This document shows, piece by piece, positions 1-7,647 of a DNA stretch of 38,532 nucleotides; position 1 is the stretch's first letter, and each line of letters begins with the position of its first letter. The notes under the pieces are model-generated. The model saw only the letters and a program-made list of their open reading frames with translations, had not been told where the DNA came from and made no database searches. Both the position numbers and the translations under genes were made by a program. This stretch comes from Bdellovibrionaceae bacterium UBA6776 (lineage in GTDB: Bacteria; Bdellovibrionota; Bdellovibrionia; Bdellovibrionales; UBA1609). The stretch spans positions 102,500-141,031 of the forward strand of contig DKGG01000019.1 in assembly GCA_002453155.1 (NCBI GenBank), given 5' to 3'.

Positions 1-2
1 AC

Positions 3-24
3 GGAAGCAGGTACTTTTTCGCGG
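3..24. repeat. Partial copy of a palindromic repeat at the window edge
   Basis: These bases match the outer half of one arm of the perfect palindrome at 38438-38514, with three differences over 22 bases (core GGAAGCAGGTAC). The copy is probably cut by the window edge. It lies just past the 3' end of the first minus-strand gene, as the full element lies just past apt. Confidence 0.6.
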
Positions 25-33
25 GGGGCCCAA

Positions 34-471
34 TCAGTCGTGGGTGAGGGCGCAGGTGTAAGAGCGGTTTTGAAAGCCAAAGCCATCGCCGTCATCATAG
101 GTGGCGGTCAATTGAACTTTTCGAGGATTCCCGTTCAGGCTTTTAGAAAAAACCAACTGCAGATGTCCTGAGAATCTTTCGTATGTGGAGACATATGCAT
201 AAAGGCTTTTGCCACTCTCAGAAACTTCCACCGGAAAAAATTGAGGATCAATGGCTCCCAAATCTGTGCTCATCAAAGGATCCTTCGAAAGGAAGGGATA
301 TTCTTTGGAAGACGTGGTGATTTGAATTCTTTTATGGAGAGAAACATAAATGCCGTGGAATGCATCCACCTTGTGATCGTAACCCTGCCCGCGACACTCC
401 AAGTTTACAACCGCCCCATAAGCTCCACCGGAAAAAGAAATCAAAAATGCAAGAATCCAAAGATTTTTCAT
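34..471 (-). CDS. Small secreted protein of unknown function
   Basis: I do not recognise this 145-residue protein. It opens with a clear type I signal peptide (MKNLW, then a hydrophobic run ending GGAYG-A), so export to the periplasm or beyond is expected. The mature part has two cysteines, one near its N-terminus (LECRG) and one near its C-terminus (YTCAL). This could be a disulphide closing a small beta-rich domain. The ATG at 471 is preferred over the GTG at 477 because GGGAG lies five bases before it. The gene stands alone, with its 3' end next to a palindromic repeat. Confidence 0.6.
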   Translation of the reverse strand: MKNLWILAFLISFSGGAYGAVVNLECRGQGYDHKVDAFHGIYVSLHKRIQITTSSKEYPFLSKDPLMSTDLGAIDPQFFPVEVSESGKSLYAYVSTYERFSGHLQLVFSKSLNGNPRKVQLTATYDDGDGFGFQNRSYTCALTHD

Positions 472-660
472 AACCACTCCCTTTAAAGACGCCTTCTTTG
501 ATAGCCATGCTCTTCCAGGAGATCAAATGCTGACGGGCGTTTTGAACATTTTGACCCCAAAAAGTTGGTCTTTTCTTTGCAATTCCTAAGGAGTGTTGGC
601 TGCTTGGGGACAGAATGACCCCGAAAGGCTTCGGAAAACTTAAAAATGAGGGGGAACTCT

Positions 661-927
661 ATGAATTTGATCGCACTGAAACAGCCGGAGGAAGTTTTGA
701 CCACTTCACCCTATCAGGACTTGGCATTGGGGCCTTTGGTCGGGAAGTTGTCCAAGAAAATGAAGGTGAAGCAGACTGAGATCGGAAAATCTGCAGGAAT
801 TTCAAGAATTTCCATCAATCGATTTTTTCGCGGAAAAAGTGAGGTTCGTGCCAGCGATTTGGTCGAAGTCTTGCGTCTGCTTGGCATTGATGTGGAAGGC
901 CAGATTCGAGAAAAATTGTCCAAGTGA
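661..927 (+). CDS. XRE-family helix-turn-helix regulator
   Basis: This 88-residue protein is almost entirely one Cro/C1-type helix-turn-helix domain. The helices are visible as LVGKLSKKMKVKQTEIGKSAGIS and RISINRFFRGKSEVRASDLVEVLRL. It should bind DNA as a dimer. The ATG at 661 is chosen over the one at 646 because a purine-rich AGGGGG sequence precedes it at normal spacing. It is followed after 62 bases by the photolyase gene, and a perfect hairpin-forming repeat (955-974) lies between them. It could act on that site, but this is inference. No partner toxin gene is seen upstream. Confidence 0.75.
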   Translation: MNLIALKQPEEVLTTSPYQDLALGPLVGKLSKKMKVKQTEIGKSAGISRISINRFFRGKSEVRASDLVEVLRLLGIDVEGQIREKLSK

Positions 928-954
928 TTTGAGTTCGCGTTGGAAATAAAACGT

Positions 955-974
955 AGTTTAAGAAAACTTAAACT
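955..974. promoter_or_regulatory. Perfect inverted repeat upstream of the photolyase gene
   Basis: AGTTTAAG and CTTAAACT are separated by AAAA, giving eight-base perfect arms. The repeat lies 27 bases past the XRE stop codon and 15 bases before the photolyase start. It could be an operator for the XRE protein or a weak AT-rich terminator. There is only a short T run after it (CTTTTT at 981-986), so a terminator is less likely. Confidence 0.4.
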
Positions 975-989
975 GCTATTCTTTTTCGG

Positions 990-2321
990 ATGAACGCGTG
1001 TCAAAAAAAGCCTCGCTTAAATATTTTCTGGTTTCGAAGAGACCTGAGATTGAAGGACAACAAGGGCCTCTATGAGGCTTTGATGGGTGAGATGCCGGTG
1101 CTTCCCATCTTTATTTTTGATCCACTGATTTTAGGTCGATTGGAGAACGCATCCGATGCGCGGGTGGAGTTCATCTTTAAGAAACTTCAGGAAATCAACG
1201 AGAGCCTTCAGGAAAAGCAAAAGGCTTCGATTCAGATTTTTTTCGATGAACCCTTAAAAGTTTTCGAGAAATTACTGAAGGAATACGAGATCCAATCCGT
1301 TTACACCAATGAGGACTATGAACCCTATGCTTTGCTCCGTGACGGAAAGGTGCAGGCATTTTTAGAGTCCAAGGGGAAATCTCTCAAGCGCTTTAAAGAT
1401 CAGGTGATTTTCGGTCCAGATGAAGTTTTGAAAAGCGATTCCACGCCTTACTTGGTCTTTACGCCGTTTTCGAAATCTTGGAAGAAAAAATTAAAATCAA
1501 AAGACTTGGACCCTCATCGCAGCGAAGATCATTTGGATCACGTCTATAAACAAAAGCCCACCTCTCTCCAATCTTTGAAAGACTTAAGTTTTCATAAGTC
1601 GAATATTTCTTTCCCCGGGAAATCCCTCTACAAATCAAGACTTAAGGAATACGGAGAAACTCGGAATTTTCCAGCGCTTGAGCATGGCACTTCAAGGATT
1701 GGTTTGCATTTGCGGTTTGGAACCGTCAGCGTGCGCCACTGTGTACAGGTGGCTCGTGAAAATTCAAAAGATTGGCTCAATGAATTGATCTGGCGCGAGT
1801 TTTTTATGATGATTTTGTTTCACTTTCCCCATTCTGAAAATGAAGTTTTTAAATCCACATACAGCAAAATCCCTTGGAGAGAAGATCAAGAGGATTTTCG
1901 AAGGTGGTGCGAAGGGAAGACAGGATATCCTTTGGTGGATGCGGGGATGAGAGAATTGGTGCAAACGGGTTACATGCACAATCGGGTGCGCATGCTTGTG
2001 GCCAGCTTTCTTTGCAAACACCTTTTGATCTCTTGGAAGTGGGGAGAACGATTTTTTGCAAAACATCTTTTGGATTTCGAATTGGCCTCAAACGTGGGCA
2101 ACTGGCAATGGGCGGCGGGAACCGGAGTGGATGCCGCTCCCTATTTTCGAATTTTTAACCCCTCCACTCAGTTTAAAAAATTCGATCCCGACGAAGAGTA
2201 TGTGACTCAATGGGTGCCAGAATGGAAATCTGAAAAGTATGTGGAGCCCATGGTGGATCATGAATTTGCGCGAAGGCGGGCACTCAAAGCCTACAAAGAA
2301 AATATGGAGTCAAAAAAATGA
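990..2321 (+). CDS. phrB: Deoxyribodipyrimidine (CPD) photolyase
   Basis: Cryptochrome/photolyase family protein of 443 residues, the usual length for class I CPD photolyase. It repairs UV-induced cyclobutane pyrimidine dimers by blue-light electron transfer from FADH-. The N-terminal Rossmann antenna domain starts with IFWFRRDLRLKDN. The C-terminal FAD-binding half shows WREFFMMILFHFP, GYPLVDAGMREL, TGYMHNRVRMLVASFL, and ASNVGNWQWAAGTG followed by PYFRIFNP. These are the flavin- and lesion-binding blocks, including tryptophans used in photoreduction. The ATG at 990 gives the family N-terminus, though the ribosome site is weak. Its last four bases overlap the next gene (ATGA), so the two are probably co-translated. 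Confidence 0.93.
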   Translation: MNACQKKPRLNIFWFRRDLRLKDNKGLYEALMGEMPVLPIFIFDPLILGRLENASDARVEFIFKKLQEINESLQEKQKASIQIFFDEPLKVFEKLLKEYEIQSVYTNEDYEPYALLRDGKVQAFLESKGKSLKRFKDQVIFGPDEVLKSDSTPYLVFTPFSKSWKKKLKSKDLDPHRSEDHLDHVYKQKPTSLQSLKDLSFHKSNISFPGKSLYKSRLKEYGETRNFPALEHGTSRIGLHLRFGTVSVRHCVQVARENSKDWLNELIWREFFMMILFHFPHSENEVFKSTYSKIPWREDQEDFRRWCEGKTGYPLVDAGMRELVQTGYMHNRVRMLVASFLCKHLLISWKWGERFFAKHLLDFELASNVGNWQWAAGTGVDAAPYFRIFNPSTQFKKFDPDEEYVTQWVPEWKSEKYVEPMVDHEFARRRALKAYKENMESKK

Positions 2322-3712
2322 AGGTTTTGCTCACAGGAGGAACGGGATTTGTCGGAAATGAAGTGGGGCGAAAGCTCTCGGAGCAGGGCCATGATTTGGT
2401 GGTTCTGACTCGAAACGTGGAAACCGCGGGTGCACGTTTGTCCTATCCGGCAAAAGTTTTTCAATGGTCAGGAAAGGGCCGCGTGTCCGCTCAGGCATTG
2501 GAAGGTGTAGAAGCCGTTGTCAATTTGATGGGAGAAGGAATTGCGGATGCGCCGTGGACAGAGAAGAGAAAAAAGAATTTGAGAGATTCTCGCGTCCAGT
2601 CCACCCATGACTTGATTCGATCCTTCGAAGATTTGGAGGATTCGGGAGAAAAGTTAAAGGTGTTTGTGAGCTTTTCTGCGGTGGGATTTTATGGCGATCG
2701 AGCGGACGATGTTTTAACGGAAACTTCCTCTCAAGGAGAGGGCTTTCTTGCGGAACTGTGCGCAGAGTGGGAAGAAACCGCAAGGGAAGTGCTTGAGAAA
2801 ATTCCTCAAGCGAGATTGGTGATCCCTCGTCTGGGCGTTGTGCTTGGTGAGTGCCATGGTTTTTTAGATCGTTTGGAGAGGGTTTTTCGGTCTGGAGTGG
2901 GAGGCAAGCTGGGTGATGGTGAACAGTTTTTGAGCTGGATCCACATTCAGGATGTGGTGAATTTTGTCAGTGACAGTCTCTCTCATCAAGACATGGAAGG
3001 GATTTTTAATCTTTGCGCACCTCACCCGGTCACCAATAAAGAATTGACGAAAGCTTTGGCCAAAGCCTTTCAGGTCAAGGCTTTTGCGCCGGTTCCGAAA
3101 TTTGTTTTGAAAGCGGTTTATGGCGAAATGTCTGAGGCGCTTTTGTTTTCTCAAAGAGTGGTTTCGGAAAAAAGAAATCCAAAGAGTTTTCAATTTCAAA
3201 CTCTCGAGAGCGCCTTGGAAGATTTGTATGGAGATTTGAAAAAAAATGAAGCGCGACTTTTAACCCATCTGTGGGTGCCTCAAAAACCCGAAGACATTTG
3301 GGACTTTTTCAGCAGTGAAACCAATCTGGAGGAAATCACCCCCAAAAATTTAAATTTTAAAGTGCTTGGGAAATCTACGGAGGCGATCGAAGAGGGAACT
3401 TTGATTGACTACAAATTAAAAATCCACGGTGTGCCCGCTAAATGGAAAACCCGCATTCGAGATTGGGATCCTCCTCATGAGTTCGTGGACGAGCAATTGT
3501 CGGGTCCTTATAAGAGATGGGTTCATCATCACGGATTGAAGCCTTTTCGAGGTGGGACCTTGTTGACCGATCGCGTGCGTTTTCAACTGCCTTTGGGGTC
3601 TATGGGGCGGATGGGTGGATTCGCTTTTGTCCGTCAGGACGTGGAAAAAATCTTTAGCTATCGCTCTCAAGTGGTGTGGAAGAAATTTGGTTCAAAAACT
3701 CAAAACTCTTGA
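2318..3712 (+). CDS. TIGR01777-type NAD(P)-dependent epimerase fused to a C-terminal SRPBCC domain
   Basis: Residues 1 to about 300 form an atypical extended SDR of the YfcH/TIGR01777 family. Visible blocks are LLTGGTGFVGNEV (dinucleotide binding), VNLMGEGIADAPW, SFSAVGFYGDR, PRLGVVLG and LSWIHIQDVV. Residues from about 315 to the end (LLTHLWVPQKPEDIWDFFS onward) look like a SRPBCC/START ligand-binding domain, a type that often binds lipids or polyketides. The substrate is unknown. The family is often found beside photolyase genes, and here the start overlaps phrB by four bases. The 3' end overlaps the convergent regulator gene at 3654-4196 by 59 bases. Confidence 0.85.
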   Translation: MKVLLTGGTGFVGNEVGRKLSEQGHDLVVLTRNVETAGARLSYPAKVFQWSGKGRVSAQALEGVEAVVNLMGEGIADAPWTEKRKKNLRDSRVQSTHDLIRSFEDLEDSGEKLKVFVSFSAVGFYGDRADDVLTETSSQGEGFLAELCAEWEETAREVLEKIPQARLVIPRLGVVLGECHGFLDRLERVFRSGVGGKLGDGEQFLSWIHIQDVVNFVSDSLSHQDMEGIFNLCAPHPVTNKELTKALAKAFQVKAFAPVPKFVLKAVYGEMSEALLFSQRVVSEKRNPKSFQFQTLESALEDLYGDLKKNEARLLTHLWVPQKPEDIWDFFSSETNLEEITPKNLNFKVLGKSTEAIEEGTLIDYKLKIHGVPAKWKTRIRDWDPPHEFVDEQLSGPYKRWVHHHGLKPFRGGTLLTDRVRFQLPLGSMGRMGGFAFVRQDVEKIFSYRSQVVWKKFGSKTQNS

Positions 3713-4196
3713 AGTCGATGTTGGACAGTTCCAGCATAGCTTCCAAGGTGCATTGGGCTTGAGTGATCATTTCTCCCATGGCCTCTAAGTTTTCCAAATT
3801 GAGCGCTAGGGGTTCTTCATTTTTTCGAGCCACCGATAAAAGAAGTTCCTGGGAAGTTTTCAGTTCGGCCAGCATGCGTTTCTCGCGGCGGCGAAGAACA
3901 TTCAGTATCACTTCTAAGATGTTTGGATTGGCCACATAGGTCTGCGTGCCCTTGTCGCTTTTGGGTCCTTCCAGAATCACCTTGTAAGTCAGTAGGTCTT
4001 TGAGCGAAAGACTCATCAAAGCTTTGGAAAGGCCAAACCTTTCCATCAATGTTCCTGCGTCCAAGGGCTTTTTGGACAAAAAGATGTGCGTCCAAATGCG
4101 CCCATGGATCACTTTGAATCCCCAGTAGCGCATGAATTTTCCCACTTCTAGGGCCAATTCATCCCACTCTGGAGCTATATCTCCACTGTTCGGCAT
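3654..4196 (-). CDS. GbsR/MarR-like winged-helix transcriptional regulator
   Basis: Protein of 180 residues with the GbsR-like arrangement. An N-terminal helix (ELALEVGKFMRYWGFKVIHGRIWTHIFLS) leads into a winged helix (LDAGTLMERFGLSKALMSLSLKDLLTYKVI, with a wing around EGPKSDKGTQTYVAN). A long helical dimerisation region follows. GbsR proteins repress osmoprotectant, membrane or efflux genes; no target is obvious here. The ATG at 4196 follows a weak AAGAG. The last 59 bases overlap the 3' end of the convergent epimerase fusion gene. It is expressed toward the epimerase, so antisense interference is possible. Confidence 0.75.
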   Translation of the reverse strand: MPNSGDIAPEWDELALEVGKFMRYWGFKVIHGRIWTHIFLSKKPLDAGTLMERFGLSKALMSLSLKDLLTYKVILEGPKSDKGTQTYVANPNILEVILNVLRRREKRMLAELKTSQELLLSVARKNEEPLALNLENLEAMGEMITQAQCTLEAMLELSNIDFKSFEFLNQISSTPLESDS

Positions 4197-4268
4197 ATGG
4201 CTCTTACATTAATCTTTTCGTCAGAGATAAAACAAGTTGATCCTGAGAAAACGGGGGAAAATCGCGTC

Positions 4269-4535
4269 TTATCGGGCTTTGGATAGGTGCTTTCTCAAGA
4301 TTTGGCGCTGGCTGTCCATGATGGTCTTGATCACGAGCTCTTGATTGATGCCGTATTCGCTGACAAGCACGGCCAAAGTTTTTAGAGGAATCACGGAGAG
4401 CCCTCTTTCGATGTTGGAGATGAATTGAGGGCTTGAATATCCTAATTTTTGGGCAACTTCACCTTGCGTCAGGCCTGCTTTAACTCTTTGAGTCTTCAAG
4501 AACTTTCCCAATTTTTTACGATCGTAATCCAACAT
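4269..4535 (-). CDS. XRE-family helix-turn-helix regulator
   Basis: This 88-residue protein is a near-minimal Cro/C1 domain: LGKFLKTQRVKAGLTQGEVAQKLGYSSPQFISNIERGLSVIPLKTLAVLVSEYGI. The recognition helix is SSPQFISNIER. A short basic tail (RQILRKHLSKAR) follows. The start has a good ribosome site (AAGGTGG, about seven bases before the ATG). A 21-base inverted repeat lies 25 bases upstream and is a plausible autoregulatory operator. It lies 73 bases upstream of the GbsR-like gene on the same strand, so the two may share a transcript. No toxin partner is evident. Confidence 0.8.
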   Translation of the reverse strand: MLDYDRKKLGKFLKTQRVKAGLTQGEVAQKLGYSSPQFISNIERGLSVIPLKTLAVLVSEYGINQELVIKTIMDSQRQILRKHLSKAR

Positions 4536-4559
4536 GGTCGTCCACCTTTTTAAAGAAAA

Positions 4560-4580
4560 CCTTCAAGTTATCTTTGAAGG
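4560..4580. promoter_or_regulatory. Operator-like palindrome upstream of the XRE gene
   Basis: CCTTCAA and TTGAAGG form perfect seven-base arms around a seven-base spacer. The site is 25 bases before the XRE start codon, in a 134-base divergent region shared with the FlgT-like operon. Such symmetry fits a dimeric XRE protein binding its own promoter. No T run follows on either strand, which argues against a terminator. Confidence 0.45.
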
Positions 4581-4669
4581 CGTAAAAGTAGAATTCAAGT
4601 ATAAACTAAATCCTTGGCCTAGGTCATTAAAATTTGCCGTATCCCTGAGAGTTGACTAAGCTTTACCCT

Positions 4670-5770
4670 ATGAAGGCAAAGAAGATCTTAAGATGTGGTT
4701 TGGGGATTTGTTCAGTTTTCTTTTTTCTGAGCAGTGAAGTGGGCACCGCGCAAAGCTCAGAAACTCGAGAAATCAGTGTGGATGTTTCCTCTCGAAGTGC
4801 AGAAGCTCGCAATGAAGGATTTCAAAAAGCCATTGAGGAGCTCAGTAAAGAACTCGCCATCGCGCGTTTGGGCGCAGATTTTTTTGACAAAAATCATTCT
4901 CGTTTTGATTCCGAAATTCTCAAAAATTCTTCGAAGTACATTCTTTCGGTTCGAGGCAAGGGCTTTCGCAGTGAGGAGAATGTGACCAAGTTGGATGTGT
5001 CCTTGGGATATTCAGCGGACGCCTTTGACCGTCTGTTGAGAGAGTCAGGTTTGATGCAGCTCAGCCGCCGCTCCTTGCGTGCTTTGATCTTACTTGAGGA
5101 CAAAGACCGTGCAGTGGGCGTCGGGCCGTGGTGGGCTCGCTCCGAAGCGAAGATGCCAGAGGAGGTGGCCTCCATTTTCAAATCTCTTGCGGCCCAATTG
5201 GTTTCGCGGGGGATTGAAGTGGCCTCGCCAAAAAGTGTGATTCAAAATCTGCCTCCGGAATTTCGAAAGTCGGGATTTGCCAGAGAAGAACTTGTGCAAA
5301 TGGGAAATCAATTGGGATTCACTTTGGTTTTTTATGGACTGATCGCGCCCGGCTCTAAGGGAAAGATCTATCACGGGCAATGGGTCCAGGTTCCCGCACA
5401 AAGAATTTTAGATGAAGTGCAAGGTGAGGAAGCCAAAGATTCAGATGTGGTTGCAGCGGTGATGAAGCCCGTTATAGAGGCTCAAACTCAAGGGACATTA
5501 AACGCAAAGCCTTTTTTGCTGACGGTTCGAGGGGCTTTCACTCCCAAACAGTTGGCAAAAATCAAAGACCAATTGGGAAGTGGAATTGGAGATTTGAGAG
5601 GGATGAAGCCTCAAGAGCTGAAGCGTGGCGAGTTTACTTTCAAAGCGGAGTCCGCACAAAGTCCAGAAGCTTTGGTTCGATTGTTGGAAACCCTTTCATT
5701 TCAGGACTTTCAGCACCGTGTGAGTCTGAATGACGGAAATGAAATTTTACTCCAGCTGAAAAAACGCTAA
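4670..5770 (+). CDS. Secreted FlgT N-domain-like protein
   Basis: Exported protein of about 366 residues with a signal peptide (hydrophobic GLGICSVFFFLSSEVGTAQ). After it comes ISVDVSSRSAEARNEGFQKAIEELSKELA, which resembles the start of FlgT and similar envelope proteins, where a modified amino acid pattern precedes an alpha-beta fold. The rest is not recognised, but has repeated short alpha-beta segments. FlgT forms the H ring of sheathed Vibrio flagella. The next gene, nine bases downstream, carries FlgT C-domain features, so the pair may supply both halves. The ATG at 4670 is preferred over TTG 4652 because it starts directly at the basic signal-peptide N-region. Confidence 0.55.
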   Translation: MKAKKILRCGLGICSVFFFLSSEVGTAQSSETREISVDVSSRSAEARNEGFQKAIEELSKELAIARLGADFFDKNHSRFDSEILKNSSKYILSVRGKGFRSEENVTKLDVSLGYSADAFDRLLRESGLMQLSRRSLRALILLEDKDRAVGVGPWWARSEAKMPEEVASIFKSLAAQLVSRGIEVASPKSVIQNLPPEFRKSGFAREELVQMGNQLGFTLVFYGLIAPGSKGKIYHGQWVQVPAQRILDEVQGEEAKDSDVVAAVMKPVIEAQTQGTLNAKPFLLTVRGAFTPKQLAKIKDQLGSGIGDLRGMKPQELKRGEFTFKAESAQSPEALVRLLETLSFQDFQHRVSLNDGNEILLQLKKR

Positions 5771-5779
5771 AATAATTCC

Positions 5780-6712
5780 ATGCGCGCGTTTCTATTAAAA
5801 ACCTCTTTCTTTATTTTATTTGTGGCTCTTACGGCCTGTTCGGCTCTTCGGCCCATTTCAAGAGCGCCCAGTGGCCCCCAGATGCGAGATGTGTCTGTGG
5901 ATGCTCGAGGTGAAACGGGCATGCGCCATCGGATTTTGGTGCTGCCTTTCTTGGATGAGGATTTGAACCGCATGGGGGAAACCTCAAAAGTGGCCCGTGA
6001 GACTTTGCTTCAGGAGCTTGGGCGAACTGGGCAATTCGTTTTGGTGGCCCTTTCGGACTTCCCTGGGGATCCTAAAGAATTTCTTAAGGAAGATCAGGAA
6101 TATGACTTAAATCGCATCTCTCGAGTGGTTTCCCCTTTGGGAGTTTCAGCGGTCATTGAAGGAAAATTGATGGATTTGAATGCGCGTAAGATGGGAGACA
6201 GCATTGGGGTCTTTCGTCAGGAGAAAGTCTTGGTGGAAGCCAAAGTGCGCTTGAGAATCGTAGCTGGGCGAAGCGGGCGTGAAATCTTCAATCAAGTGGC
6301 AACGGCCAAAGAAGAGGCTTCGGCCACGCAAATGGGTGGTCGTTCAAAGATTTCGGCGGACGATCCTCAGATGATCATGGAGTCCACGCGCAGAGCTTAT
6401 ATGAGCCTGCTTCCCCAGGTGATATCCGCTGTGGACAAGCTCAGTTGGGAAGGCCGAGTGGCCATGGTCAGTGGTGAAAAGGTTTATGTGAATGCTGGTC
6501 GACTTTCGGGAATTCAAGTGGGAGATCTTTTGAAGGTCACCGAGGAAGGCTCCGAAATTTTCGACCCGGAAACTGGTCGTTTTATTGGAACCGCTCCGGG
6601 GCGCATGAAAGGCCTTTTGGAAGTGGTCAGCTATTTTGGCAAAGACGGCGCCGTGACGGTCATTCACTCTGGAAATGGCTTTAAAGAAAACGACCTGGTT
6701 CAACTCTACTGA
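5780..6712 (+). CDS. Outer-membrane lipoprotein with FlgT C-terminal-like domain
   Basis: The 310-residue product has a lipoprotein signal with lipobox LTAC (Cys20). Residues about 50-210 read as an anticodon-binding/TolB-N-like alpha-beta domain (RILVLPFLDEDL, GVSAVIEGKLMDL), similar to the FlgT middle domain and to CsgG-like proteins. The last 80 residues match the FlgT C-domain pattern: VYVNAGRLSGIQVGDLLKV, then EIFDPETGRFIG, then LLEVVSYFGKDGAV. It lies nine bases after the previous exported gene, so the two are probably one operon. A role in the flagellar basal body or another envelope ring is inferred from these motifs only. Confidence 0.6.
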   Translation: MRAFLLKTSFFILFVALTACSALRPISRAPSGPQMRDVSVDARGETGMRHRILVLPFLDEDLNRMGETSKVARETLLQELGRTGQFVLVALSDFPGDPKEFLKEDQEYDLNRISRVVSPLGVSAVIEGKLMDLNARKMGDSIGVFRQEKVLVEAKVRLRIVAGRSGREIFNQVATAKEEASATQMGGRSKISADDPQMIMESTRRAYMSLLPQVISAVDKLSWEGRVAMVSGEKVYVNAGRLSGIQVGDLLKVTEEGSEIFDPETGRFIGTAPGRMKGLLEVVSYFGKDGAVTVIHSGNGFKENDLVQLY

Positions 6713-6758
6713 CCTGCCCGAATTCCATTTGAGTTTTCAATGATACCTGTAATGTCTT

Positions 6759-6855
6759 TTATACATTCCATCCCAAGTTTTCTTTAAAAGCGAGTTCCGC
6801 AGCGAAGCGAGGACTGTTCGAAGATTTTAAAGGGAACTTGGGATGGAATGTATAA
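6759..6855. repeat. Long palindrome with perfect 21-base arms
   Basis: The outer arms at 6759-6779 and 6835-6855 are perfect 21-base inverted complements (inner core CATTCCATCCCAAG). Pairing continues inward imperfectly (TTCTTTAAAA opposite TTTTAAAGGG), leaving a central segment with a smaller GC-rich inverted repeat around 6791-6813. The right arm ends TATAATG. The element fills most of the 192-base gap between the FlgT-like lipoprotein gene and lipB. It may be a miniature mobile element or repetitive palindrome, or a transcript-processing hairpin. Confidence 0.7.
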
Positions 6856-6904
6856 TGACACAACGAGAATTGAAATTTGAAATGGGATTCGGTTGTGTCA
6901 GTTC

Positions 6905-7501
6905 ATGAAATTCAGGGCTCGTTTTTATGGAAAGACCAACTACCAAGATTCCCTTGGGCTTCAAGAAGAGGCGGTTCTTTTAAGCCATGAGAACCCTCAA
7001 ATATTAGGTTTTGAGTTTGATCCTGTCATCACCCTTGGAAGATCGGCAAAAGAGGCTCAAGAGGTCGTGCAAGCGGCCAAATGGCCGACCTATCGAGTGC
7101 CTCGTGGTGGAAAGGCGACCTTTCACTCTCCGGGGCAATTGGTCATTTATCCGATATGTAACATAAAAGTTTTTGAAATCGGTGTGAGAAGCTGGGTCGA
7201 ACGACAATTGAAAGTCACTCAAAGAACTCTGCAGAAGTGCTCGCCCAACCATCAGTTCCAAGTGTCCATGGAACGTGCCGGAGTCTATTCCGAGGTGGGC
7301 AAGGTTGCGTCCATAGGGATTCGACTGGAAAGAGGAGTGTCCACATTTGGGCTGGCGATCAACTTGAAAAATGACCCACAGCTTTTTGAATGCATTCGTC
7401 CTTGTGGAGTGACTGGTCAAATCATTCACGCTGTGGGTGGTGAGGGGAGTTTGGAAGATTTTTTTTACAAGTGGTGCGAGGACTTCGAAAAGGAGTTCTG
7501 A
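6905..7501 (+). CDS. lipB: Octanoyl-ACP:protein N-octanoyltransferase (LipB)
   Basis: LipB moves octanoyl groups from acyl carrier protein to lipoyl domains of dehydrogenase complexes, the first step of lipoate synthesis. The 198-residue product has the family blocks RGGKATFHSPGQLVIYPI, GKVASIGIR with the catalytic Lys, and IRPCG with the nucleophile Cys. The usual His in the block before LxxN is Phe here (STFGLAIN), which is unusual. The ATG at 6905 is preferred over the TTG at 6893 because it opens straight into the conserved fold; neither has a strong ribosome site. No lipA is in the window. A GC hairpin and a tRNA follow. Confidence 0.88.
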   Translation: MKFRARFYGKTNYQDSLGLQEEAVLLSHENPQILGFEFDPVITLGRSAKEAQEVVQAAKWPTYRVPRGGKATFHSPGQLVIYPICNIKVFEIGVRSWVERQLKVTQRTLQKCSPNHQFQVSMERAGVYSEVGKVASIGIRLERGVSTFGLAINLKNDPQLFECIRPCGVTGQIIHAVGGEGSLEDFFYKWCEDFEKEF

Positions 7502-7512
7502 TTCATTGACAG

Positions 7513-7530
7513 GGCCCCGGTTTTGGGGCC
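7513..7530 (+). terminator. GC-rich hairpin after lipB
   Basis: GGCCCC and GGGGCC are separated by GGTTTT. The hairpin lies 12 bases past the lipB stop and 20 bases before the tRNA. There is no T run, so intrinsic termination would be weak. The preceding TTGACA at 7506-7511 could instead be a -35 box for the tRNA, but no -10 box lies at normal spacing. Confidence 0.35.
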
Positions 7531-7549
7531 AAATTCCTCTATCCTTTGT

Positions 7550-7626
<77 letters not shown>

Positions 7627-7647
7627 GTTTTCACTTTCTTCATTCAA

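Noticed and set aside
606..622. GGGG/CCCC short hairpin upstream of the first XRE gene
   Set aside because: Only four paired bases and no T run; not distinguishable from chance.
7506..7511. TTGACA as the -35 box of the tRNA gene
   Set aside because: No -10 hexamer at 16-18 bases; the nearest TATCCT is 28 bases away.
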